Below are positions 26,665 through 34,818 of a DNA stretch of 35,564 nt, piece by piece; within the stretch, counting starts at the first letter, position 1, and the number at the start of each line of letters is the position of its first letter. Position numbers and translations under genes: made by a program. Origin of the DNA: Puniceicoccaceae bacterium (GTDB lineage Bacteria; Verrucomicrobiota; Verrucomicrobiia; Opitutales; Coraliomargaritaceae). A model generated the notes under the pieces. That model was not told the origin of the DNA. It saw only the letters and a list, made by a program, of their open reading frames with translations, and searched no databases. Location of the stretch: NCBI GenBank assembly GCA_007692545.1, contig REBV01000163.1, positions 1 to 35,564 of the forward strand, in the 5' to 3' direction.

Positions 26665-28053
26665 ATGCACAGCACACAGTTTATAAAAAACGGAGAAATC
26701 GTCAACGCGGACAGTCGCCAGCAGGCTGACATCCTGGTGGAGGACGGCGTCATCACCCAGATCGGTCGGGACCTGAGCGTGCCGAAAGACTGCGAAGTGA
26801 TCAATGCACGGGGGCACTATGTGTTCCCCGGCTTCATTGATCCGCATGTTCATATTCACCTGCCCTTCATGGGCACCTGCACCAAGGATACCTATGACTC
26901 GGCCAGCAAGGCGGCCGTGGTCGGCGGGACGACGACGCTGATTGAGATGTGCTGCCCCGGTCCGGACGAGTCCCTGCTCGACGCCTACAAACTTTGGAAA
27001 AGCAAGGCGGAAGGCCTCAGCGCGTGCGACTTCTCTTTTCACATGGGCGTGCCGCGCTTTGACGCTCAGGCAGAATCCGACCTGCGCCAGATCGTAGCCG
27101 ATGGCATTTCCAGTTTTAAAGTGTTTCTCGCTTACAAAGGTGCCCTCGGTTTGGATGATGAAGGCCTCTATAAAACCATGCAGCTGGCTAAAGAGCTGGG
27201 GGTGATCGTGACCGCGCATTGTGAAAATGCGGACCTGATTGCCCAGCTGCAGCAAAAACTGTTGAGCGAGGGTAAGACCGGACCCAAGTGGCACTACCAT
27301 AGTCGCCCCCCGATGGTCGAAGCAGAGGGCGTCCACCACCTGGCCACCTTTGCGGCGGTCCATGGTACCCATATTTATACGGTCCACACCAGTTGCCGGG
27401 AATCGGTTGAAGTCGCCCTGCAAGCCCGCGAGCAGGGGGTTCAGATCTGGATTGAGACGCTCATTCAGTATTTGACCCATGATAAGACCGATGCCGAGAA
27501 GCCACGTTTTCAGGGGGCCAAATTCGTCATGTCTCCGCCACTACGCGACCGATCCAATCAGGATTATCTTTGGAACGCACTTCAGCAGGGCCTCATCAAC
27601 ACGCTGGCGACGGACCATGCCCCCTTCGACTTCAAAGGACAAAAAGACATGGGGCGTGATGACTTCACCAAGATCCCCAATGGCATTCCCTCGCTGGAAG
27701 ATCGGATGACGATGTTGTGGACCAGGGGCGTCTGCACTGGCAAGCTGGATATCCATCGCTTCGTCGAGTGCGCCAGCACGGAAACGGCCAAAATATTCGG
27801 CCTCTTCCCGCAGAAGGGAACGATCAGCGTCGGCGCGGATGCCGACATCGTGATCTGGGACCCGAAATACCGCGGCCGGATTTCTGCCCGCACGCACCAC
27901 ATGAATATCGATTACAGCGCCTACGAGGGGCAAAGCATCAAAGGACGCCCCGCCCGTGTGCTCGTCCGCGGACAAAGCGCCGCTGAAAACGGAAAATTCA
28001 CCGGCCAGCTCGGGCACGGTCGCTTCCTGAAGCGGGAACCCAATCATTTTTAG
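26665..28053 (+). CDS. hydA: Dihydropyrimidinase (D-hydantoinase family)
   Basis: 462 residues. Opens the ring of dihydrouracil/dihydrothymine to N-carbamoyl-beta-alanine (or its methyl form). It belongs to the amidohydrolase superfamily, with metal ligands His61 and His63 (GFIDPHVHIHLPF), the carboxylated Lys152 (SSFKVFLAYKG), His185 (TAHCENADL), His241 (HTSCRES) and Asp317 (LATDHAPFD). The C-terminus KREPNHF is shorter than in most hydantoinases. It follows mmsA by 6 bases and is the last gene before the right end of the islet. Hydantoinase activity on other substrates is possible, but the operon fixes the main role. Confidence 0.93.
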   Translation: MHSTQFIKNGEIVNADSRQQADILVEDGVITQIGRDLSVPKDCEVINARGHYVFPGFIDPHVHIHLPFMGTCTKDTYDSASKAAVVGGTTTLIEMCCPGPDESLLDAYKLWKSKAEGLSACDFSFHMGVPRFDAQAESDLRQIVADGISSFKVFLAYKGALGLDDEGLYKTMQLAKELGVIVTAHCENADLIAQLQQKLLSEGKTGPKWHYHSRPPMVEAEGVHHLATFAAVHGTHIYTVHTSCRESVEVALQAREQGVQIWIETLIQYLTHDKTDAEKPRFQGAKFVMSPPLRDRSNQDYLWNALQQGLINTLATDHAPFDFKGQKDMGRDDFTKIPNGIPSLEDRMTMLWTRGVCTGKLDIHRFVECASTETAKIFGLFPQKGTISVGADADIVIWDPKYRGRISARTHHMNIDYSAYEGQSIKGRPARVLVRGQSAAENGKFTGQLGHGRFLKREPNHF

Positions 28054-28064
28054 CATCACAGCTC

Positions 28065-28097
28065 CACATCGTCAGCGTGACGGCGGTAGACGATGTG
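28065..28097. other. Stem-loop just downstream of the dihydropyrimidinase gene
   Basis: CACATCGTC (28065-28073) and GACGATGTG (28089-28097) form a perfect 9-bp stem with a 15-base loop. It starts 12 bases after the hydA stop. No T-run follows, so it is more likely a messenger-stabilising stem or repeat than a classic terminator. Confidence 0.45.
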
Positions 28098-28102
28098 ATA
28101 AA

Positions 28103-28139
28103 CGGGCGCGACCTGTCCTGCATAGCTTGAAAAGCGTAG
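28103..28139. repeat. Inner 37-bp direct repeat, right copy
   Basis: Identical to 19242-19278 and in the same orientation; flanking bases differ. It lies between the hydA stem-loop and the tRNA-Asp terminator, just inside the right end of the putative islet. Confidence 0.7.
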
Positions 28140-28164
28140 AAGGAAGCGAACCGTACCACCCGCA

Positions 28165-28182
28165 GCGGGTTTAAGTCCCGTC
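28165..28182 (+). other. tRNA T-arm-like remnant on the plus strand
   Basis: GCGGGTTTAAGTCCCGTC differs by one base from the T-arm of the neighbouring tRNA-Asp (GCGGGTTCAAGTCCCGTC), but points the opposite way. The conserved TTC of the T-loop is TTT. No tRNA body can be folded around it, so it is either a fragment or part of a dispersed repeat. Confidence 0.4.
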
Positions 28183-28204
28183 CGGTCACAGGCACCGATC
28201 CCAC

Positions 28205-28240
28205 AAAAAAGCCCGTCGACTTCGAAAAATCAACGGGCTT
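28205..28240 (-). terminator. Rho-independent terminator of tRNA-Asp
   Basis: Read on the minus strand: AGCCCGTTGA, a short loop, TCGACGGGCT, then TTTTTT (28205-28210). The stem has one G-T pair. It begins a few bases after the tRNA 3' end. An identical copy is at 19155-19190 within the orphan repeat. Confidence 0.85.
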
Positions 28241-28243
28241 AAA

Positions 28244-28320
28244 TGGCGGGATAGACGGGACTTGAACCCGCGGCCTCCTGCGTGACAGGCAGGCGCTCTA
28301 ACCAACTGAGCTACTACCCC
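28244..28320 (-). tRNA. tRNA-Asp (anticodon GTC)
   Basis: 77 bases including an encoded CCA. The 5' strand GGGGTAG pairs with CTATCCC (one G-T), discriminator G, D-arm AGCTCAGTTGGTTAGAGC, anticodon arm CCTGC-CTGTCAC-GCAGG with GTC, variable loop AGGCC, and T-arm GCGGG-TTCAAGT-CCCGT. Its 3' 21 bases plus downstream DNA are duplicated at 19149-19214. It appears to be the regenerated, functional copy at the right edge of the islet. Confidence 0.97.
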
Positions 28321-28340
28321 AAAAAGTTGGGAAAGCACGG

Positions 28341-28368
28341 ACAGTAGAATTCAGCCGAACCATGTCAA
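28341..28368 (-). promoter_or_regulatory. Promoter of tRNA-Asp
   Basis: On the minus strand TTGACA (28363-28368) and TACTGT (28341-28346) are 16 bases apart, placing initiation about 14 bases before the tRNA 5' end. This lies outside the putative islet, so the tRNA keeps its native promoter. Confidence 0.6.
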
Positions 28369-28465
28369 GCGGTGTTTCTGCAAAAGCGAAATTTTTTTTG
28401 AGCGGACATACTACGAAATTGAGTTCGTGCTTTACCTGCCTACCCCAAAGACGCAAAGTCAGTCC

Positions 28466-28822
28466 ATGGAGCGTCAAGCATCACCTTGCAAACTGTTAAC
28501 CAATCACGCTCACGTGCTGCTCTATTTGCAGGCCCACCCACGTGACCCGCTGCGTAAAGTGGCCCTGGCGCTGGGTGTCACGGAACGCGCGGTGCAACTC
28601 ATTGTGGCCGATTTGGAGGCCGCCGGCTACCTGACCCGACAGAAAGTCGGGCGGCAAAACCAATACGAACTGCACGGCGATGCCCCTTTGCAGCATACAT
28701 TAGAGGCGAACCACTGCGTGCAGGATCTACTTGATTGGGCCGCGTCTAAGGATTCAGAGGATCTGGATGATGAAAAAGCGCTGCATAATTGGACCGTGGG
28801 TGAACATGGCTCAGAGGTTTAA
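28466..28822 (+). CDS. Small winged-helix (MarR/ArsR-like) transcriptional regulator
   Basis: 118 residues from the ATG at 28466; a GTG at 28427 would add 13 residues (MLYLPTPKTQSQS) with no family support. The core LLTNHAHVLLYLQAHPRDPL, RKVALALGVTERAVQLIVADL and EAAGYLTRQKVGRQNQYEL is a compact winged helix: helix-turn-helix followed by the wing. I recognise the LTNHxHVL plus TERAVQxIVxDLExAGYL pattern from small uncharacterised regulators. No metal or ligand-binding cysteines are visible. It lies 71 bases upstream of metK with a perfect inverted repeat between them, so control of the SAM cycle is a reasonable hypothesis. Confidence 0.82.
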   Translation: MERQASPCKLLTNHAHVLLYLQAHPRDPLRKVALALGVTERAVQLIVADLEAAGYLTRQKVGRQNQYELHGDAPLQHTLEANHCVQDLLDWAASKDSEDLDDEKALHNWTVGEHGSEV

Positions 28823-28828
28823 TATGAA

Positions 28829-28854
28829 AACATATCACTTTATCCTGATATGTT
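28829..28854. promoter_or_regulatory. Perfect 9-bp inverted repeat in the metK leader (operator candidate)
   Basis: AACATATCA (28829-28837), eight bases, TGATATGTT (28846-28854). It starts 7 bases after the regulator's stop and ends 39 bases before the metK ATG. The symmetry and spacing suit a dimeric winged-helix regulator; a transcript hairpin is the alternative. No SAM riboswitch-like architecture is visible around it. Confidence 0.55.
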
Positions 28855-28893
28855 GATGTAAGCCTTGCAATTATTTCAGAGAGGGGCTTGTTT

Positions 28894-30069
28894 ATGGCTC
28901 CTATGAGTAAACACTTCATCTTTTCCTCCGAATCGGTGGGCGAAGGCCACCCCGATAAAGTTGCCGATTATATCTCCGATAGCGTGCTGGATGCCTGCTT
29001 GGAGCAGGACCCTGCGAGCCGGGTTGCCTGTGAGACCCTGGTTAAAAGTAACTGTGTCTTCCTGGCTGGTGAGATCACGACGGATGCAGAGCTGAACTAT
29101 GAAGCCATCGTCCGCCAGGCGATCCGCGACATCGGTTATGTCAATGATGACGACGTTTTCCATGCGGATAAAGTATTTATCTCCAATATTCTGACTGCGC
29201 AGTCTTCTGACATCGCCCAGGGTGTCGACGCGGCGCAAGCCGAGGGCAAGGACACGGCCGAGCAGGGTGCCGGCGATCAGGGAATCATGTTTGGCTATGC
29301 CTGCACGCAGACCCCGGAACTCATGCCAGCGCCGGTGATGTTTGCCCATAATCTGCTGCGCGAGATGGCCCGCCAGCGCAAGGATGTCGGTGTCAAATGG
29401 CTGCGTCCGGATGTGAAGAGCCAAGTCGCGGTGGAGTATGCGGGCTCGACCATCAAATCGATCAAGAATGTCGTGATTTCCACCCAGCACGCGCATGACA
29501 TCAGCCACAAGGAGATCAAGGAGTTTTGCATCGAAGAAGTGATCCGTAAGATTCTGCCCGCGCACCTGCTCACCGATGGGACTGAGTTCCTGATCAACCC
29601 CACGGGCAAGTTTGTCATCGGCGGGCCGCAGGGCGATGCCGGTTTGACCGGTCGGAAGATCATCGTCGACACCTACGGCGGTTGGGCCCGTCACGGCGGC
29701 GGTGCTTTCTCTGGTAAAGACCCTTCGAAGGTCGACCGCTCGGCCGCTTACTTCACGCGTTGGGTGGCGAAAAACATCGTCGCCGCCGGCTTGGCTGAGG
29801 CTTGCGAACTCGAAGTGGCTTACGCCATCGGGCACCCGTATCCGACCAGTATTCACGTGGAAACTTTCGGCACGGGCCAGGTGGATGATGCCCGGATCGC
29901 TGAGGTGGCCCAGGAGGTATTCAGCTTCAAACCGGCCGATATTGTCAGCCAGCTGGATCTGCTGCGTCCGATCTACCGGGAGTCCACCCACTATGGACAC
30001 TTTGCCAAAGAGGGCTTGCCCTGGGAATCGACGCATAAAGCCGAACAATTGAAAGCACTGCTGACTTAA
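28894..30069 (+). CDS. metK: S-adenosylmethionine synthetase
   Basis: 391 residues. Makes SAM from methionine and ATP. The signatures are [13 protein letters not shown] (His19), DITTDAEL-type [24 protein letters not shown] and [19 protein letters not shown] with the two catalytic lysines, and the ending is normal. GAGGGG at 28881-28886 sits 7 bases before the ATG at 28894, which decides the start over the later ATG at 28903 and the TTG at 28888. The winged-helix gene is upstream; ahcY lies downstream behind an inserted GxxExxY gene, so synthesis and recycling genes of the SAM cycle are neighbours. Confidence 0.97.
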   Translation: MAPMSKHFIFSSESVGEGHPDKVADYISDSVLDACLEQDPASRVACETLVKSNCVFLAGEITTDAELNYEAIVRQAIRDIGYVNDDDVFHADKVFISNILTAQSSDIAQGVDAAQAEGKDTAEQGAGDQGIMFGYACTQTPELMPAPVMFAHNLLREMARQRKDVGVKWLRPDVKSQVAVEYAGSTIKSIKNVVISTQHAHDISHKEIKEFCIEEVIRKILPAHLLTDGTEFLINPTGKFVIGGPQGDAGLTGRKIIVDTYGGWARHGGGAFSGKDPSKVDRSAAYFTRWVAKNIVAAGLAEACELEVAYAIGHPYPTSIHVETFGTGQVDDARIAEVAQEVFSFKPADIVSQLDLLRPIYRESTHYGHFAKEGLPWESTHKAEQLKALLT

Positions 30070-30095
30070 AACAGCACTCTGATGCGCTGTATTTC

Positions 30096-30562
30096 TTGCC
30101 CGCGAAGATACCCGAATAAAACGCGAAGGATTGGATGATGGATGAGAACATGGATTTAATTTTTAAAGAGGAATGCTACCAGATAATTGGGGCTTGTATG
30201 CGTGTGCACTCAGATAAGGGGAACGGTTTCTTAGAGCCAGTCTACCAAGAGTGTTTGGAAATCGATTTTGAGATGGAAGGCGTGCCGTTCGTGTCACAAG
30301 CACCTCTGAAATTAGAATACCGTGGCCGGGAGCTCAAGCAACGCTACAAACCCGACTTCTTTGTTTTCGATCAAATTGTATTAGAAATAAAAGCAGTTAG
30401 TAAATTGACAGACGAGCACCGGTCACAAGTTCTCAATTACCTTTCAGCGACAGGCTATAATCTAGGGTTACTCGTTAACTTCGGCTCGTATGGAAAGCTC
30501 GAATGGCAACGCATTGCCAACACTAAATAATCTTCGCGTCTCTTCGCGCCCTTAGCGGGCAA
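30096..30562. repeat. Inverted repeats flanking the GxxExxY gene
   Basis: Outer arms TTGCCCGC (30096-30103) and GCGGGCAA (30555-30562), and inner arms CGCGAAG (30122-30128) and CTTCGCG (30532-30538, repeated at 30542-30548), are perfect inverted pairs in the same order on both sides of the gene. They suggest the gene and its flanks behave as one inserted unit. Confidence 0.55.
30135..30530 (+). CDS. GxxExxY-family protein, PD-(D/E)xK nuclease-like fold
   Basis: 131 residues. The naming motif is GFLEPVY within GNGFLEPVYQECLE. A PD...E-x-K pattern follows in YKPDFFVFDQIVLEIKA, and the ending QVLNYLSATGYNLGLLVNFG is conserved in the family. The fold resembles PD-(D/E)xK nucleases, but no activity is established. 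The coding style is A/T-richer than its neighbours (for example ATTTTTAAAGAGGAATG, CTAAATAA), consistent with a separate origin. It lies between metK and ahcY within inverted repeats (30096-30562) and interrupts what would otherwise be a simple SAM-cycle pair. An ATGATG start is present; the second ATG (30138) is equally possible. Confidence 0.85.
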   Translation: MMDENMDLIFKEECYQIIGACMRVHSDKGNGFLEPVYQECLEIDFEMEGVPFVSQAPLKLEYRGRELKQRYKPDFFVFDQIVLEIKAVSKLTDEHRSQVLNYLSATGYNLGLLVNFGSYGKLEWQRIANTK

Positions 30563-30593
30563 AATTTTTTTTTCAAACCGAACTTCAGAAATT

Positions 30594-32039
30594 ATGAGCA
30601 CAGACACACTAACCAAGACCGGCACTGATTATAAGGTGAAGGATATTAATCTTGCGGACTTTGGTCGCAAGGAAGTTGAAATCGCGCAATTTGAAATGCC
30701 GGGCCTGATGGCCACGCGTGAGAAATATGCCGCTGAGCAACCGCTCAAGGGGGTGCGTATTATGGGCTCGCTCCACATGACGATTCAGACGGCCGTTCTG
30801 ATCGAGACGCTGCGCGCCTTGGGGGCGGATGTGCGCTGGTGCTCCTGCAACATTTTCTCGACCCAGGATCATGCCGCCGCCTATGTGGCGAAGAATCTTG
30901 GGGTGCCGGTCTTCGCCTGGAAGGGTGAGACATTGGAGGAATACTGGTGGTGCACCGAGCAGGCCTTGACCTGGCCGGACGGTTCGGGGCCGCAGTTGAT
31001 CGTCGATGACGGAGGCGATGCCACTCTCCTGATTCACAAGGGCTACGAACTGGAGAATGGCAGCGACTGGGTCGATTCCGACTCCGGCAGCCTGGAGGAA
31101 GAGGTGATCAAGCGCCTGCTCAAAAAAATCAATGCCGAGAAACCGGATCACTGGCACAAGGTGGTCAAAGACTGGAAGGGTGTTTCCGAGGAGACAACGA
31201 CCGGCGTGCACCGTCTTTATGAGATGCACAATGCCGGCAAACTGCTGGTGCCGGCGATCAATGTGAATGACTCGGTGACTAAATCTAAGTTTGATAATTT
31301 GTACGGTTGCCGTGAGTCCTTGATCGATGGTATCAAGCGCGCGACCGATGTCATGATCTCCGGTAAAGTGGGGGTCGTCTGCGGCTATGGCGACGTCGGT
31401 AAGGGCTGCGCCGCCGCACTCAAAGGCATGGGTGCGCAGGTCGTCGTGACTGAAGTGGACCCGATCTGTGCGCTCCAGGCCGCGATGGAAGGCCATCGTG
31501 TCTTGACCGTCGAAGACACGCTTGGCTGGGGTGATATCTATGTCACTACGACTGGCAACTATGGTATCATCACCGCCGATCATATGGCCAAGATGAAAGA
31601 CCAGGCGATCGTTTGTAATATCGGACACTTCGACAATGAAATCGGAGTCGATGCGCTCAATGATATGCCCGGAGTCGACGTCGAATCGATTAAGCCGGAC
31701 AATGAAGGTGCCGTGGATAAATACACCTTCCCCGACGGGCACAGCGTTTATTTGCTGGCCAAGGGCCGTCTGGTGAATCTCGGCTGTGCCACCGGGCACC
31801 CGTCTTTCGTCATGTCGAACAGTTTCACCAATCAGGCCCTGGCCCAGATCGAACTCTGGAAGCAGCTCGAAAAATACAGCCCCGGCGTGTATATCCTGCC
31901 CAAGCACATCGATGAAGAAGTGGCCCGCCTACACCTGGATAAAATCGGCTGTAAGCTGACCAAACTCAGCGGAAAGCAGGCCGCCTATATCGGCGTCAAG
32001 CCCGGTGGCCCCTATAAGTCGGATCATTACCGCTATTGA
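30594..32039 (+). CDS. ahcY: S-adenosylhomocysteine hydrolase
   Basis: 481 residues. Splits SAH into adenosine and homocysteine, relieving product inhibition of methyltransferases. The N-terminal substrate domain has [30 protein letters not shown], and [12 protein letters not shown]. The NAD+ loop is [14 protein letters not shown] (Gly264-Gly269), with NIGHFDNEI, and the C-terminal KSDHYRY is the invariant ending that contacts the neighbouring subunit's NAD+. Length with the ~40-residue insertion is typical of bacterial long-form enzymes. It is convergent with the SLC13-type gene and pairs functionally with metK. Confidence 0.97.
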   Translation: MSTDTLTKTGTDYKVKDINLADFGRKEVEIAQFEMPGLMATREKYAAEQPLKGVRIMGSLHMTIQTAVLIETLRALGADVRWCSCNIFSTQDHAAAYVAKNLGVPVFAWKGETLEEYWWCTEQALTWPDGSGPQLIVDDGGDATLLIHKGYELENGSDWVDSDSGSLEEEVIKRLLKKINAEKPDHWHKVVKDWKGVSEETTTGVHRLYEMHNAGKLLVPAINVNDSVTKSKFDNLYGCRESLIDGIKRATDVMISGKVGVVCGYGDVGKGCAAALKGMGAQVVVTEVDPICALQAAMEGHRVLTVEDTLGWGDIYVTTTGNYGIITADHMAKMKDQAIVCNIGHFDNEIGVDALNDMPGVDVESIKPDNEGAVDKYTFPDGHSVYLLAKGRLVNLGCATGHPSFVMSNSFTNQALAQIELWKQLEKYSPGVYILPKHIDEEVARLHLDKIGCKLTKLSGKQAAYIGVKPGGPYKSDHYRY

Positions 32040-32095
32040 GCGTGATGTAATAACCAACCCACAGTTAAAGAATCAGTCCAGCCTGTCCGGATCGG

Positions 32096-33913
32096 CTAGA
32101 AATCCCAGACCCGTGGCACGACGGTTACGGTCACGGCAAAGCAGATCAAATTCAGCGGGAGTCCGACTTTGGTGAAGTCGAAAAAGCGGTAGCCCCCGAC
32201 GCCATAGACGTAGGTGTTGGTCTGGTAGCCGATCGGGGTGGCGAAGCTGGCGGAGGCGGCGATGCAACTGGCCACAACGAAGGGGCGGGGGTCGACACCG
32301 AGGGTGGCGGCAATGCCGAGAGCAATGGGCACCATCAGTGCGACGGCCGCATTATTGGAGAGGAACTCGGTAAAGACGGATGTCAAGAGGTAGATCAGCG
32401 CCAGCATAATAACAGCCTGCAGGTGTTCCGGGGCGAAGGTCGCGACAAAGCCGGTCATCTTGCCTGCAATGATGAGGCTGGCACCGGTCGAGTCCATAGC
32501 TTGGCCGAGCGCCAACATGCCGAAAATAATGACCAGGATGCTCCATTCGACCGAGGAATAGGCCTCTTTGGTCTTGAGGCAACCAGTCAGCAGGATGACG
32601 GCCACCCCGAGTATAACGGCTGCGACTATCGGTACGAGATTGAGCGTGGCCATGGTGACGATGCCAGCAGAGACGCCGATCGCGATCGGCATTTTCATGC
32701 GGAGGCTACGGGCCGGCACGCGGGGGCGGTCGAGGATGATGATATCGTCACTGTTGGCGAGGGAGTCAATGGCTTCGGTCGAGCCCATCATTAGGAGGGT
32801 ATCCCCCGGTTGAAGTCGCAGGCTGGAGAGCCGCTCGCGCTGGTTGGTGCCCTTGCGGTGGACGGCCACCACGACCATCCGGAAGCGCTGGCGGAAATTG
32901 ATTTCGCCGAGGGTCATGCCGCTGACCGAGGCGTGGGGTGAGACCACACCTTCAACCAGCGCACCTTCGTCGGTGGCGATGGTTTCCAGGCCTTCAGCCA
33001 GTTCGCTCTGCATGGTGATGCCCTTCATGGAGTGCGCTTCAGCCACCCCGGAAGGTCGGCAAGCCAGCACGAGGCGGTCGCCGAATCGGAGCTTTTGTTC
33101 TTTGGGGTCGCCCGGGACCGCGATGCCATGCCGGACGATTTCAAGCAGGCGGATACCCCGGCCCTTGAGCAGATCGCTTTCTTTCGCGGTGCGCCCGTGC
33201 CAGTCGGATCCCGAGCGGATAAAGGCTTCGGTGATGAATTCTTTACGTTCTTCGTCAGTCAGGATCGAGGTCAGCGTCTCACGGTGCGGCAGTAATTTAT
33301 TCCCGAAGACCACCAGGTAAACCGTGCCGACGGTCAGGATGGGTAAGCCGACCGAGGCCAATTCGAACATGCCGATGGGAGCGTGTCCCGAATCAACCAG
33401 GATGCCGCTGGCCAGGAGATTGGTGCTCGTGCCGAGCAGGGTGCAGGTACCCCCGAAGATGGATGCGTAGGAGAGTGGGATGAGTAGCTTGGAGGAAGCC
33501 ACGCCTAGTTCACGCGAGAGCGAGAGGATGACAGGCATCAATACGATGACCACCGGGGTATTATTGACGAAGGCCGAAACTGCAGCCACACCAAGGATCA
33601 TAACAAAGAGAAAGCCACGGTAGCGCAAGCGCACCAGTTTCCGTAGGTAGCCGGTTATCAGCTCAATCGCGCCAGTGCGCTCGAGTGCGGCACTCACGAT
33701 AAACATGCCCGCGATAGTCAATGGCGCTGAATTGCCAAAGACCCCCAAGGTTCGCTCCAGCGTGGGCAGCAGCTCACTGTTTGTGAGCATACTGACAAAG
33801 AGTAGCACACCGAAGACCGTCATCGCGGTGAGGTCAGCCGAAATGCGCTCCCAGATGAAGCTGATGATCGCAAAGATCAGGAGGCCGAATACAAATAAGA
33901 TTTCCCAGGGCAT
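32096..33913 (-). CDS. SLC13/DASS-type anion permease with two RCK_C (TrkA_C) domains
   Basis: 605 residues from the ATG at 33911-33913, which gives the expected [19 protein letters not shown] start; the open frame extends upstream to 34000 but that part looks non-coding. Membrane helices at both ends flank two cytoplasmic RCK_C domains (about 215-290 and 305-390; [15 protein letters not shown] and [13 protein letters not shown]). The paired helix-breaks [12 protein letters not shown] and [15 protein letters not shown] are SLC13/CitMHS signatures. Substrate could be sulfate or other inorganic anions, as for the YfbS-like subgroup, or dicarboxylates. It follows ctaG by 19 bases on the same strand. 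Sulfur uptake next to SAM-cycle genes is suggestive only. Confidence 0.88.
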   Translation of the reverse strand: MPWEILFVFGLLIFAIISFIWERISADLTAMTVFGVLLFVSMLTNSELLPTLERTLGVFGNSAPLTIAGMFIVSAALERTGAIELITGYLRKLVRLRYRGFLFVMILGVAAVSAFVNNTPVVIVLMPVILSLSRELGVASSKLLIPLSYASIFGGTCTLLGTSTNLLASGILVDSGHAPIGMFELASVGLPILTVGTVYLVVFGNKLLPHRETLTSILTDEERKEFITEAFIRSGSDWHGRTAKESDLLKGRGIRLLEIVRHGIAVPGDPKEQKLRFGDRLVLACRPSGVAEAHSMKGITMQSELAEGLETIATDEGALVEGVVSPHASVSGMTLGEINFRQRFRMVVVAVHRKGTNQRERLSSLRLQPGDTLLMMGSTEAIDSLANSDDIIILDRPRVPARSLRMKMPIAIGVSAGIVTMATLNLVPIVAAVILGVAVILLTGCLKTKEAYSSVEWSILVIIFGMLALGQAMDSTGASLIIAGKMTGFVATFAPEHLQAVIMLALIYLLTSVFTEFLSNNAAVALMVPIALGIAATLGVDPRPFVVASCIAASASFATPIGYQTNTYVYGVGGYRFFDFTKVGLPLNLICFAVTVTVVPRVWDF

Positions 33914-33932
33914 GCAGTCAAAAAGTGTTGAA

Positions 33933-34760
33933 TTAGGTCTCCGGCGAGTAGGCCAGACCATCGACCCGAGGGGCCATGGGGACGGGATCATCCGCCGCAT
34001 CCTTTTTCGCCCATTGATAGAAAATAGTCCCCAATAGCGTCAGGGAAAAGCCCATATTGACCACTTTCATGATAATCCCGCCGAGGACCTGATCGTTGAG
34101 TGGATCGAGTTCGATGATGCGCGGTGCCCATTCGTAGGTCGGGTAGAGCGGCTCTCCGGAGAAGCAAAGAAAGGCGAAAACCGGCAGTTGCCCGACCATC
34201 AACAGAAAAACGGTCAGCATGCGAACTCCATGACTTCGCCGTGGGATACGCGTGGAGTTGGTCAGCGAAGGCCACAGCATCAGCAGAGCCAGTCCAAACA
34301 TAGTCCAGTGCTCGAGCACGTGAATGCGCTTATCGTGTAATGCGGCTTCGTAAAGGACGGGCACGTGCCAGACCGTATAGACGAAGGTAAAGAGCAGGCC
34401 TGCACAGGCTGGATGGGTTAGGACCCGCATAACTTTCGTTACGCTCGCGGGCTTGAGCAGCCAGTCGATCAGCCAGGAGGGCGTCCCAAAAATAAAGAGT
34501 GGGGCGCAGCAGTAGATCAGCAGCATGTGCTGTATCATGTGTGCGAAAAAGAGAAACTGTTCGCCAATCTGATCCAGCGGTGAGCCCACGGCGAGGTAGG
34601 TCATAGTCAAACCCAGGTAGAAGAGAATGCACTGCCTCAGCGGGAAGCGGGCCCCGTCGCTGATACTTGCCCGAAACGGCCCTACCGCCAGCGCATAGAG
34701 CCAACCCACCCCCAAAAGGGTGATCAGTAAAAGCGGTTCAGTATGCCAGTGTAGCTGCAT
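33933..34760 (-). CDS. ctaG: Cytochrome c oxidase assembly factor, CtaG family (Caa3 type)
   Basis: 275 residues, an integral-membrane protein with about seven helices. The conserved [46 protein letters not shown] and [22 protein letters not shown] blocks define the Caa3_CtaG family. It is distinct from the Cox11-type copper chaperone also called CtaG in proteobacteria. It assists assembly, probably copper delivery, of the caa3 oxidase. The oxidase subunit IV gene lies 234 bases upstream on the same strand, and the SLC13 gene follows. Confidence 0.93.
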   Translation of the reverse strand: MQLHWHTEPLLLITLLGVGWLYALAVGPFRASISDGARFPLRQCILFYLGLTMTYLAVGSPLDQIGEQFLFFAHMIQHMLLIYCCAPLFIFGTPSWLIDWLLKPASVTKVMRVLTHPACAGLLFTFVYTVWHVPVLYEAALHDKRIHVLEHWTMFGLALLMLWPSLTNSTRIPRRSHGVRMLTVFLLMVGQLPVFAFLCFSGEPLYPTYEWAPRIIELDPLNDQVLGGIIMKVVNMGFSLTLLGTIFYQWAKKDAADDPVPMAPRVDGLAYSPET

Positions 34761-34818
34761 GGGATTATGGACGGTAGCGTATTAAGGGAAACGATCCAGT
34801 CCAATTTGAGCAAACTTT

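Larger units (their letters stand above)
19149..28264. mobile_element. Putative tRNA-Asp-bounded islet carrying pyrimidine catabolism, integrase absent
   Basis: The segment is delimited by a perfect 66-bp direct repeat whose right copy belongs to the functional tRNA-Asp gene. The intact tRNA keeps its own promoter (28341-28368), and the element lies on the 3' side of the tRNA, exactly as integration into a tRNA 3' end predicts. All six catabolic genes plus a permease remnant lie inside; amylosucrase and the metK region lie outside. A second, inner pair of 37-bp direct repeats lies just inside each end (19242-19278 and 28103-28139). No integrase, excisionase or replication gene is present, so it is at most a fossil or a trans-mobilised element. 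A local duplication of the tRNA end by another route is the alternative. Confidence 0.45.
28054..28465. other. 411-bp gap between hydA and the winged-helix gene
   Basis: It holds the hydA stem-loop, the 37-bp repeat, the T-arm-like fragment, tRNA-Asp with terminator and promoter, and about 90 bases with a poly-T run (28392-28399) before the regulator gene. No protein gene is supported; the minus-strand frame at 27998-28204 is repeat translation. Confidence 0.7.

Noticed and set aside
19149-28264. Integrase, excisionase or phage genes in the islet
   Set aside because: All frames were checked by eye; every substantial one is a catabolic gene or its shadow.
28823-28893. SAM riboswitch ahead of metK
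   Set aside because: The leader is only 71 bases and shows a single simple inverted repeat, not the multi-helix layout of SAM-I, SAM-II or SAM-IV types; the gap before ahcY is no better.
28876-30048. 390-codon minus-strand frame
   Set aside because: Antisense to metK; low-complexity charged sequence without family features.
30609-31907. 432-codon minus-strand frame
   Set aside because: Antisense to ahcY over almost its full length; no domain seen.
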